This document shows, piece after piece, positions 1 to 5,175 of a stretch of 5,175 nt of DNA; within the stretch, counting starts at the first letter, position 1; each line of letters begins with the position of its first letter. The stretch is from an uncultured Hyphomonadaceae bacterium (GTDB lineage: Bacteria; Pseudomonadota; Alphaproteobacteria; Caulobacterales; Hyphomonadaceae): contig CALLCD010000061.1 in the NCBI GenBank assembly GCA_938049795.1, forward strand, positions 1-5,175, read 5' to 3'. A program made the translations under genes and the position numbers. Under the pieces are notes generated by a model that saw only the letters and a program-made list of their open reading frames with translations, ran no database searches and had not been told where the DNA came from.

Positions 1-660
1 ACCCAGATGCTCGCAAAGCTTGTATGGCGTCTTGCATTCGAATCAAACGGCGAAATCCGCACCAGCCGATGCACACCGCTTTCCGATTTGAGCCAGCCAA
101 ACGCATTCTCGCCCTTCAGCAAGAGCGTTGCAGATTTGATCCCCGCTTCGTCGCCATCATGCGCGTCAATCTCTTCAACCTTAAACCCCCGCGCCTCGGC
201 CCAGCGCACATACATCCGCCGCAGCATTCCGGCCCAGTCCTGACTTTCCGTCCCCCCTGCCCCCGCATTGATCTGGACATAGGTGTCATTACTGTCCGCC
301 TCGCCCGAGAGCAGCGCCTCCAGCTCGGCCCGGCCCGCACGCGCCGCCGCTTTTGCCAGTCCGTCATAAACATCTTCGAGCAGCGCCGTGTCGCCTTCGG
401 CCTCTGCCATCTCGATCAGTTCGGCGCTGTCGGAGGCTTCCGTTTCCAGCGCCTCAATGACAGCGATACCATTGGCGAGCCGCGTGCGCTCACGCATCAT
501 CGCTTGTGCTTTGGCCGCATCATTCCAGAAGTCTGCCTGCTCGCTCAGCGCGTTCAGCTCGGCCAGCCGTTTTGTCGCAACGTCCCAGTCAAAGACGCCT
601 CCGAAGCAATGCGGCCGAATGGCGGATCTGGCTCAGAAGGTCTTGAATGTCCTGCGACAT
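1..660 (-). CDS. prfB: Peptide chain release factor 2 (RF2), N-terminal ~219 residues, needs +1 frameshift; 3' end outside window
   Basis: RF2 recognises UGA and UAA stop codons in the ribosomal A site and triggers release of the finished protein. Translation starts at the ATG at 660-658, reads 23 codons (MSQDIQDLLSQ...), meets TGA at 591-589, and continues in the +1 frame from GAC at 590 (DWDVATKRLAEL...), skipping base 591. The second frame stays open to base 1. Visible family signatures are AGAGGTES (about residues 132-139), QDWAGMLRRMY just after it, and VHRLVRISPFDSNARRHTSF near the edge. Ser203-Pro204-Phe205 is the SPF tripeptide that reads the stop codon in RF2; RF1 has PxT there, so this is RF2. 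The catalytic GGQ loop would lie roughly 45 residues further on, beyond base 1. The offset from E. coli RF2 numbering is two residues both at the shift site and at SPF, so no indel is apparent between them. It is the third gene of a likely amiC-mrcA-prfB unit, 71 bases after mrcA. The identification is firm. Confidence 0.97.
588..603 (-). promoter_or_regulatory. prfB: Programmed +1 ribosomal frameshift site of prfB
   Basis: Read on the minus strand the site is CGG AGG CGT CTT TGA C. A Shine-Dalgarno-like CGGAGG (603-598) lies three bases before the slippery CTT (594-592), which is followed by TGA (591-589) and then C. The parts and spacing match the E. coli prfB site (AGGGGG, three bases, CUU UGA C). 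In that system RF2 itself terminates at the UGA; when RF2 is scarce the ribosome slips +1 on CUU U and makes full-length RF2. The same autoregulation is inferred here. The RF2 sequence resumes exactly in the +1 frame at GAC (590), which rules out a simple loss-of-function mutation. Confidence 0.96.
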
Positions 661-665
661 GTCTA

Positions 666-669
666 CTCC
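666..669 (-). promoter_or_regulatory. prfB: Ribosome binding site of prfB
   Basis: GGAG on the minus strand, five bases before the ATG at 660-658. This spacing supports that start codon and hence the 23-codon leader frame before the UGA. Confidence 0.75.
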
Positions 670-731
670 AAAATTGGCAAAGCCGAGTTAGTGGCGCGAT
701 TGTTGCGCAGGGTCAACCGCCTGTCTGGCGC

Positions 732-3365
732 TCAGAACTCCCCTTCATTGTTTTCAAGCCCTTCGGCCACTTCGGGCGCTGCACGCTCAGTCACAATAGG
801 ATTGCCGAACTCATCAAGCTCTGGCTCCGCATCTTCCACAGGTCGGGCATTAGATGGCGGCATGGTTCCAAACAGGCTCCCGCCGGAGAACAAAGACGCC
901 TGTTCATCGACAAAAGACACACCGGGTTCTGTACCGGGCCGGAACGCCTCCGTAATCACACGCCGTGTCTCCGGCCCGGGCAGTTCGCCCGTATCCGCAT
1001 CAATCTCGACGAGCCGCACGCCGGGCGGAATCCGGAATGGCAGCGCAGGCTCCCCCTCCAAGGCCGCCGTCATAAACTCGGTAAAGATCGGCGCCGCGAC
1101 CGATCCGCCCGCTTCGCCATTGCCCAGCGTGCGCGGCTCGTCAAAGCCCACCCAGACCCCGACAACGAGGTTTGGCGAGAAGCCCATAAACAACGCATCA
1201 AAATAGTCATTCGTCGTGCCCGTCTTACCTGCGAGCGGCTTGCCAACCCGCGCCGCGCGCCGTCCGGTGCCGCGCTGAACAACACCTTCAAGCATGTGTA
1301 CGGTCTGAAACGCGGTGACCGGATCAAGCACTTGCGCGCGATTGTCCGGCAGAACGGGCGGCAACTGGTCGCTCCATTCCTGCTGCGTACAGCCGTCACA
1401 GGCGCGCTGGTCGTGCCGGTACAGCGTTTTGCCATGCCGGTCCTGAACACGGTCAAGCAGCGTCGGGTTCACTTCGCGCCCACCATTGACGAACGCGGCA
1501 TATCCCTTGGCCAGATCCAGCACCGTCGTCTCGCCCGCGCCAAGCGACATAGCGATAAACGGGTTGAGATTTTCATAGACGCCCATCCGCTCGGCCAGCT
1601 CGGTGACCGGCTCCATGCCAATGTCCTGTGCCATCCGCACCGTCATCAGATTGCGCGACTGTTCGAGCCCAACGCGCATCGTCGTCAGCCCATAGAACCG
1701 TCCATCGGCATAATTACCCGGCGCCCAGAAATCATCTGCCTCGATATCGAAATCAACAAAAGGCGCATCCAAAACTTGCGTTGCGGGCGTATAGCCCCGC
1801 TCAAGCGCTGCGGCATAGACAAAAGGCTTGAAGCTCGACCCCGGTTGCCGGTTCGCTTGGGTGACGCGATTGAACTGGCTCTTCCAGAACGAATACCCGC
1901 CGCCCATCGCCAGCACACGGCCCGTATGCGGATCGAGCGCGATCAGAGCGCCATCAACCAGCGGCACCTGACGAAGCGTTGCGTCTCCTTGCGGCAGCGG
2001 CAGAGCGGCCGGTTCCGGAGCAGCCTCATTGCCAGACTCGCTCGCCCCTTCAGAACGCGTCGGCGCGCCCGCCTCTTCCCCGCGCAAGCTCTGCCGGAAA
2101 AACTCGGCCAGCACCACATCGCCCGGCCGCAGCCCGCGTGCGCCATCCGCGTTCGTATACGTATCAAAAGCCCAAGCCACGTCTTCCGGCGCAACATCAA
2201 TCTCGGCACCATCCTTGAGCAAAAGCCGCGCGCGCGTCTCCGAAGCGGACAAAACCAGCCCCGCCTCCCAAGACCCCGATCCGCCCGGCATATCCAGATC
2301 ACCAAGCGCGTTAAGCGCCGCATTGCCTGTCTCCGTCAGCCGCGCAAATGGTCCGCGATATTCATGCCGCCGATCATACGCCTCAAGCCCGTTTTGCAGG
2401 GCTTCCTGCGCGGCCAGTTGTAGCCGTGTGTCAATGGTCGAGCGGATCGACAGCCCACCCTGATAGAGCGCATCCTCGCCATAATCGGCGACCAGATCCC
2501 GCCGCAACTCTTCGACAAAATAAGCCGCCGCCGCAACTTCCGCCCCGCGCAGCCGGTTGACCGTCTCCAGCGGCAGAGCATCCGCAGCATCCGCCTGTTC
2601 TTGGGTCGCATAGCCATCTTCGACCATCCGGCGCAGCACATAACCGCGCCGCTGAACCAGCCGCTCAGGCCGGCTATACGGGTTCACACGGCCCGGCGCC
2701 TTCGCCAGCGACGCCAAAGTTGCCGCTTCAGCCAGATTAAGTTCCGGTAGCGATTTGCCAAAATAAGTCAGCGCCGCAGACCCGACCCCATAGGAGCGCC
2801 CACCGAGATAGATCTCGTTGAGATAAAGCTCTATAATCTCTTCTTTGGTGAACGCGCTCTCCATCCGGCGGGCAATCACCGCTTCCTTGATCTTCCGAAC
2901 CAAATTCTGGTCACGCGTCAGCAGCATATTCTTGGCGACCTGCTGAGTCACCGTCGAGCCGCCCTGTAGACCACCCGAACCCGAAAGCTTGTTTTTTACC
3001 GTGTTGATCGCCGCGCGCACAATGCCGCGATAATCCAGCCCGCCATGCTCGAAAAACCGCTTATCTTCGGCCGCAACAAAAGCATAGACCACATGTGTCG
3101 GGATCGACTCATAGGGTACAAAAACCCGCTTTTCCTGCGCAAACTCCGCAATCAGCGCGCCATCGCCCGCATGGACCCGCGAGGTAATCGGCGGCTCATA
3201 TTCAGCCAATATCTCGACCGCAGGCAAATCCCGCGACAAAGCGCTGACATAGAGCACAATCGCCAGAAACCCGACAACGGCAAGGATAAAGCCCAGAATG
3301 ACCAGACGGCGGAAATTCGTCCAATTCAGGATGCGGCGGGCAGGTTTGACCTCAATCTCGGACAT
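732..3365 (-). CDS. mrcA: Penicillin-binding protein 1A, bifunctional peptidoglycan glycosyltransferase/transpeptidase (877 aa)
   Basis: Polymerises glycan strands from lipid II and cross-links stem peptides in the periplasm, anchored in the inner membrane. A short cytoplasmic tail precedes one membrane helix at about residues 19-42. The GT51 glycosyltransferase domain (about 60-235) shows EDKRFFEHGG with likely catalytic Glu100, GGSTVTQQVAKNML (135-148), RKIKEAVIARRMES with likely second catalytic Glu161, and ELYLNEIYLGGRSYGVGSAA (179-198). An OB-like middle region (about 310-475) follows, interrupted by an Ala/Glu/Pro/Ser-rich stretch (about 424-465). The transpeptidase domain has all three motifs: SSFK (nucleophile Ser510, Lys513), SRN (570-572) and KTG (714-716). 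Cys656 and Cys659 form a CDGC pair between the last two motifs, and the last 40 residues are acidic. Length and architecture fit PBP1A (also called ponA) rather than PBP1B or PBP1C. The ATG at 3365 is preceded only by a weak GTGAG. It lies between amiC (102-base gap) and prfB (71-base gap); the 102-base gap holds no recognisable gene or terminator. Confidence 0.96.
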   Translation of the reverse strand: MSEIEVKPARRILNWTNFRRLVILGFILAVVGFLAIVLYVSALSRDLPAVEILAEYEPPITSRVHAGDGALIAEFAQEKRVFVPYESIPTHVVYAFVAAEDKRFFEHGGLDYRGIVRAAINTVKNKLSGSGGLQGGSTVTQQVAKNMLLTRDQNLVRKIKEAVIARRMESAFTKEEIIELYLNEIYLGGRSYGVGSAALTYFGKSLPELNLAEAATLASLAKAPGRVNPYSRPERLVQRRGYVLRRMVEDGYATQEQADAADALPLETVNRLRGAEVAAAAYFVEELRRDLVADYGEDALYQGGLSIRSTIDTRLQLAAQEALQNGLEAYDRRHEYRGPFARLTETGNAALNALGDLDMPGGSGSWEAGLVLSASETRARLLLKDGAEIDVAPEDVAWAFDTYTNADGARGLRPGDVVLAEFFRQSLRGEEAGAPTRSEGASESGNEAAPEPAALPLPQGDATLRQVPLVDGALIALDPHTGRVLAMGGGYSFWKSQFNRVTQANRQPGSSFKPFVYAAALERGYTPATQVLDAPFVDFDIEADDFWAPGNYADGRFYGLTTMRVGLEQSRNLMTVRMAQDIGMEPVTELAERMGVYENLNPFIAMSLGAGETTVLDLAKGYAAFVNGGREVNPTLLDRVQDRHGKTLYRHDQRACDGCTQQEWSDQLPPVLPDNRAQVLDPVTAFQTVHMLEGVVQRGTGRRAARVGKPLAGKTGTTNDYFDALFMGFSPNLVVGVWVGFDEPRTLGNGEAGGSVAAPIFTEFMTAALEGEPALPFRIPPGVRLVEIDADTGELPGPETRRVITEAFRPGTEPGVSFVDEQASLFSGGSLFGTMPPSNARPVEDAEPELDEFGNPIVTERAAPEVAEGLENNEGEF

Positions 3366-3467
3366 ATGATCTCACTCAGCTTTCTCGGGACGCAATTTCG
3401 CTATCCCACAATGGCAGTGCTTTTCGACCAGACTAAGGCGCGTTCACGACAGACAAAAGGCTGAACA

Positions 3468-4646
3468 TCAGTTCTGCGCCATCAGAACGGCCTGCTGCTC
3501 GAAATATACGTCAATTGCATTGGCTACCGCCGTCATTGCCTTACGCTGCCCCTCGGCCGAAGACAGCCGCCTGGCATCGGTGCGATTCGTTAGAAATCCA
3601 ATTTCCAGAAGCACCGCCGGAACATCGGGCGCGAGCAGAACAAAGAAATTCTCATTCCGGTGCGTATTCCGCAAAATCGGCCCGGCACGCTCCAGTTCAG
3701 GGATCAAAAGGCTCGCAAATTTCTCGGAGTTCGATTGCGTCTCGCGCTTGAGGAAATCCCCGAGAATGCTCGCCACTTCATCAGGCGTTTCGCCCGTCTC
3801 GAACGGCAATTCCCAGTTTTGTCCGCGCGCCGTCTGGTCCACCCGAGCCTGCCCCTTGGCCGAGAGTGTATACACCCCCGCGCCATGCACTTCTGGCGTA
3901 CCCGCCGCGTCCGCATGCAGGGAGATAAACAAATCCGCCTCCCAGTCCCGCGCAAGCTTCACCCGGTCCTCCAGTTCGATAAATGTGTCATCCGAACGGG
4001 TCAGCCGGACATCATAAAGCGGATTGGCCGCGAGCATCGCTTCAAGTTTCTGCGCTGCTTCGAGCACAATCGTCCGCTCGACCGCGCCGTGATGGCTGGT
4101 GCCGGGATCCGCGCCGCCATGCCCGGGGTCGATCACCACAACATAGCGTCGTCCGCCGGCTTCGACGCGGCGCGGCGAATCAGCTGACGCCAGTCGCCGC
4201 TCGGATCTCAAACTCTCAAGCCGCCGTGTGTCGCGTTTGGCCGCCCGCAAATAGCGAGCATTCGACACCGAAACCAGATCAATAACGAGCCGATGGCTTG
4301 CCCGACGCCCATATGGCGGAAGGTCCGACGCCCGCGAAATCATCATCGGTCCGTCGAGCCAGAACACCAACTGCCCGTCAATCCATTCAAGATTGCGGAT
4401 GCCTGCCCGCGGACTGAAATTGATCGCGTCCCCCGTCCAGGGCTTATTTCCAACATCAACAATCAGTGCCGCGCCACTGTGATTGTTCAGAAACTCGTCA
4501 TGATTGATCTCTGTATCGGCGGAAATAACGATTCGCGTATTGATTCCATCGCCCTGCACAGCCACGGAGTGAACGTCCGCGCGCGCCGAAAAGCACAGCA
4601 AAAACAACGCCAAAAAACTTAGTAATCCACGTAGACCTCGTAACAA
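3468..4646 (-). CDS. amiC: N-acetylmuramoyl-L-alanine amidase with AMIN domain, exported (392 aa)
   Basis: A zinc-dependent periplasmic enzyme that cuts the amide bond between N-acetylmuramic acid and the stem peptide, typically to split septal peptidoglycan during cell separation. Residues 1-23 (MLRGLRG, a Leu/Phe-rich core, then ARA) look like a Sec signal peptide with cleavage before Asp24. An AMIN-type region covers about 25-125 and would target the enzyme to the wall. The Amidase_3 catalytic domain (about 168-385) has IDPGHGG with His176, Glu190 in AVERT, His244 in ISLHADA, and Glu348 in VLLEIGFLTN, matching the family's zinc ligands and catalytic Glu. Residues about 283-320 are an insertion where related AmiB/AmiC enzymes carry a helix that blocks the active site until a LytM-type activator binds; that role is inferred here. 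The start is TTG at 4646-4644. No ATG or GTG start lies between it and the in-frame stop at 4673-4671, and starting later would shorten the signal peptide. It is first in the likely amiC-mrcA-prfB unit and divergent from rne. Confidence 0.94.
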   Translation of the reverse strand: MLRGLRGLLSFLALFLLCFSARADVHSVAVQGDGINTRIVISADTEINHDEFLNNHSGAALIVDVGNKPWTGDAINFSPRAGIRNLEWIDGQLVFWLDGPMMISRASDLPPYGRRASHRLVIDLVSVSNARYLRAAKRDTRRLESLRSERRLASADSPRRVEAGGRRYVVVIDPGHGGADPGTSHHGAVERTIVLEAAQKLEAMLAANPLYDVRLTRSDDTFIELEDRVKLARDWEADLFISLHADAAGTPEVHGAGVYTLSAKGQARVDQTARGQNWELPFETGETPDEVASILGDFLKRETQSNSEKFASLLIPELERAGPILRNTHRNENFFVLLAPDVPAVLLEIGFLTNRTDARRLSSAEGQRKAMTAVANAIDVYFEQQAVLMAQN

Positions 4647-4656
4647 ACCGCTTGTT

Positions 4657-4661
4657 CTCCT
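4657..4661 (-). promoter_or_regulatory. amiC: Ribosome binding site of amiC, supporting a TTG start
   Basis: AGGAG on the minus strand, ten bases before TTG (4646-4644). It is the only good purine-rich motif near the start. The spacing is slightly long, which together with TTG suggests modest translation initiation. Confidence 0.6.
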
Positions 4662-4740
4662 AACAAAGACCTATTCCTTGGCCCCAGTGTTGCACAAAGT
4701 GTGTTAACTCCGGCTTTACCGGGCGATTACGAAATAATGT

Positions 4741-4759
4741 CCAATCGTTCACATATTGG
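4741..4759. repeat. Inverted repeat CCAAT-N9-ATTGG
   Basis: Perfect 5-base arms at 4741-4745 and 4755-4759 with a 9-base spacer. It sits about 95 bases upstream of the amiC start and 296 bases upstream of rne. Its geometry resembles a binding site for a dimeric regulator, but the arms are short and chance occurrence is possible. Confidence 0.45.
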
Positions 4760-4764
4760 TCCTT

Positions 4765-4785
4765 CCCAAAGCGGACAAATTTGGG
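4765..4785. repeat. Inverted repeat CCCAAA-N9-TTTGGG
   Basis: Perfect 6-base arms at 4765-4770 and 4780-4785, again with a 9-base spacer. Its centre is 25 bases from the centre of the neighbouring CCAAT/ATTGG repeat. The right arm overlaps a small palindrome, CAAATTTG (4776-4783). No T-run follows on either strand that would make a convincing intrinsic terminator. Confidence 0.5.
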
Positions 4786-4799
4786 CAAACATAGAAATT

Positions 4800-4818
4800 G
4801 GAGCCGAATTGCGGCTTC
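4800..4818 (+). repeat. Short hairpin in the amiC/rne intergenic region
   Basis: The arms 4800-4806 (GGAGCCG) and 4812-4818 (CGGCTTC) can form a 7-pair stem with one G-U pair and a 5-base loop. No T-run follows, so it is not a standard terminator. It is only part of the rne leader if transcription starts further upstream. Confidence 0.4.
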
Positions 4819-4942
4819 AGGGAAGATTTACTGGCAATGCAGGATCGAGCGCCGTGAGCGCCACACGCATTGATCAGGAACGAAAGACATTATGAGAACC
4901 GGAACCGGCATCTTTGCAAATCCCACCGTCGCATCCCAGCGC

Positions 4943-4969
4943 GGACGGGTCGCAGCACGTGCTCGGTCC
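4943..4969 (+). repeat. Possible leader hairpin containing palindrome AGCACGTGCT
   Basis: The arms GGAC (4943-4946) and GTCC (4966-4969) enclose the perfect 10-base palindrome AGCACGTGCT (4954-4963), whose centre could be a 4-base loop (ACGT). The stem is broken by unpaired bases 4947-4950 and 4953. It could be an RNA hairpin in the rne leader or a DNA site. Weaker than the hairpin that follows. Confidence 0.35.
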
Positions 4970-4986
4970 TTGAGAACAGAACACAA

Positions 4987-5034
4987 AACCCTGCGGCCAG
5001 ATATATTTTGCGCACACAGCGCGCCGGCAGGGTT
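4987..5034 (+). promoter_or_regulatory. rne: Structured rne 5' leader element, candidate RNase E autoregulatory hairpin
   Basis: A perfect 8-pair outer stem (AACCCTGC at 4987-4994 with GCAGGGTT at 5027-5034) continues, after single bulged base 5026, with three more pairs (4995-4997 with 5023-5025). Inside is a 12-base A/U-rich unpaired strand (4998-5009), then a GCGC/GCGC hairpin with a 5-base loop (5010-5013 with 5019-5022). The element ends 20 bases before the rne start and just before its ribosome binding site. No T-run follows, so it is not a terminator. The A/U strand contains AUAUU, which fits the loose RNase E preference RN/WUU. In enterobacteria a structured rne leader lets RNase E cleave its own mRNA; a similar role is inferred, not shown. 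Confidence 0.6.
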
Positions 5035-5041
5035 CATAGAA

Positions 5042-5045
5042 AAGG
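5042..5045 (+). promoter_or_regulatory. rne: Ribosome binding site of rne
   Basis: AAGG, within GAAAAGG, lies nine bases before ATG at 5055. An in-frame TTG sits immediately before that ATG (5052-5054) with six-base spacing. The ATG is preferred because it gives the usual family N-terminus MSKLMLIDA. Confidence 0.6.
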
Positions 5046-5054
5046 TTACCCTTG

Positions 5055-5175
5055 ATGAGCAAACTTATGCTGATCGACGCGGTCCACCCGGAAGAAACCC
5101 GGGTGGCACTCGTCGCAGATGGACGTGTCGATGATTTTGATTTCGAAGCGGCCGGCAAACGCCAATTACGCGGCA
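5055..5175 (+). CDS. rne: Ribonuclease E, N-terminal 40 residues; 3' part outside window
   Basis: RNase E is the essential endoribonuclease that initiates decay of many mRNAs and matures rRNA and tRNA precursors, and scaffolds the RNA degradosome. The visible protein starts MSKLMLIDAVHPEETRVALV and continues with a DGRVDDFDFE segment and ends KRQLRG. This matches the conserved beginning of the RNase E/G family: the first strand region of the RNase H-like domain, up to the KRQLRGNIY block at the start of the S1 domain, of which only the first residues are present. The MLIDA and EETRVA pattern fits alphaproteobacterial RNase E better than RNase G, but the domains that would settle this (catalytic Asp pair, zinc link, C-terminal scaffold) are off the edge. 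It is divergent from amiC and preceded by a long, structured leader. Confidence 0.92.
   Translation, partial: MSKLMLIDAVHPEETRVALVADGRVDDFDFEAAGKRQLRG

Larger units (their letters stand above)
4647..5054. other. Divergent amiC/rne intergenic region with control sequences
   Basis: 408 bases without a convincing gene. It is visibly richer in A+T than the flanking coding sequence and must hold promoters for both directions. I could not assign a confident -35/-10 pair on either strand. The strongest loose candidate for rne is TTGATC (4870-4875) followed by TATGAG at 4891, a 15-base spacer, which would give a leader of roughly 150 bases. The left half (4741-4801) has a cluster of CCAA/TTGG inverted repeats, the right half has foldable RNA segments. 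Short open frames here (for example 4701-4895 and 4892-5134) have no strong ribosome binding site and no recognisable protein features. Confidence 0.8.

Noticed and set aside
589..591. In-frame TGA in prfB as a nonsense mutation or sequencing error making a pseudogene
   Set aside because: The surrounding bases form the known RF2 frameshift site with correct spacing, and homology continues in the +1 frame without damage.
388..1206. 272-codon plus-strand open frame over the prfB/mrcA junction
   Set aside because: Antisense to two firmly identified genes, with Ser/Ala/Arg-rich low-complexity composition and no family signature.
24..2423. 799-codon plus-strand open frame spanning the antisense of prfB and mrcA
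   Set aside because: It is in exact codon-to-codon register with mrcA and with the post-shift frame of prfB. In that register antisense stops need sense TTA, CTA or TCA codons, which are rare in these GC-rich genes. The product is Arg/Pro/His-rich with no recognisable domains, and both sense genes are unmistakable.
3468..4646. Overlapping plus-strand open frames opposite amiC (3520-4017, 3660-4187, 4293-4622)
   Set aside because: They are antisense shadows with no recognisable domains; the minus-strand amidase carries a signal peptide and all catalytic residues.
4701..4895. Possible 64-residue protein in the amiC/rne intergenic region
   Set aside because: No clear ribosome binding site, no signal or domain, codon use unlike the neighbouring genes, and it overlaps the inverted-repeat cluster.
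4970..5007. rne promoter TTGAGA (4970-4975) with TATATT (5002-5007)
   Set aside because: The spacer is 26 bases, too long for a sigma-70-type promoter, and the TATATT lies in the hairpin's internal strand.
4987..5034. Intrinsic terminator before rne
   Set aside because: The stem is strong but is followed by TTCATAGAAAAGG rather than a T-run, and it sits directly before the rne ribosome binding site.
4892..5134. 80-residue open frame overlapping the rne start, possible upstream regulatory ORF
   Set aside because: It runs into rne in another frame, lacks a well-placed Shine-Dalgarno, and its product is Arg-rich without features. A translated leader ORF cannot be fully excluded without ribosome profiling.

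Overview
This window looks like a chromosomal core region of an alphaproteobacterium. The evidence is high-GC coding sequence, the protein signatures, and the order rne / amiC / mrcA / prfB, which I recall as conserved in many alphaproteobacteria. A stalked or dimorphic lineage such as Caulobacterales/Hyphomonadales is possible but cannot be shown from sequence alone. There are four genes, two cut by the window edges. I see no mobile elements, CRISPR arrays, tRNA or rRNA genes.

Minus strand, in transcription order. amiC (4646 to 3468) encodes an exported N-acetylmuramoyl-L-alanine amidase that starts with TTG. mrcA (3365 to 732) encodes a bifunctional class A penicillin-binding protein (PBP1A). 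prfB (660 to beyond base 1) encodes release factor 2 and lacks its 3' part. The gaps are 102 and 71 bases and hold no clear terminator, so the three are likely co-transcribed. The first two act on cell-wall peptidoglycan (one cleaves, one builds). prfB is a translation gene and carries its own control: an in-frame UGA at codon 24 within a classic programmed +1 frameshift site (Shine-Dalgarno-like CGGAGG, three bases, then CTT TGA C).

Plus strand. The first 40 codons of rne (RNase E) begin at 5055 and run off the right edge. amiC and rne are divergent and separated by a 408-base non-coding region (4647-5054), which is AT-richer than the genes. It contains two adjacent inverted repeats (CCAAT-N9-ATTGG and CCCAAA-N9-TTTGGG) and three potential RNA hairpins. 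The last hairpin (4987-5034) ends just before the rne ribosome binding site. It has a strong stem, an A/U-rich one-sided bulge and an inner GC hairpin. By analogy with the autoregulatory rne leader of enterobacteria it is a good candidate for feedback control of RNase E, and it is the least explained element in the window.

The long plus-strand open frames opposite mrcA and prfB are shadows. Both genes sit in the same codon register, so antisense stops arise only opposite the rare sense codons TTA, CTA and TCA.
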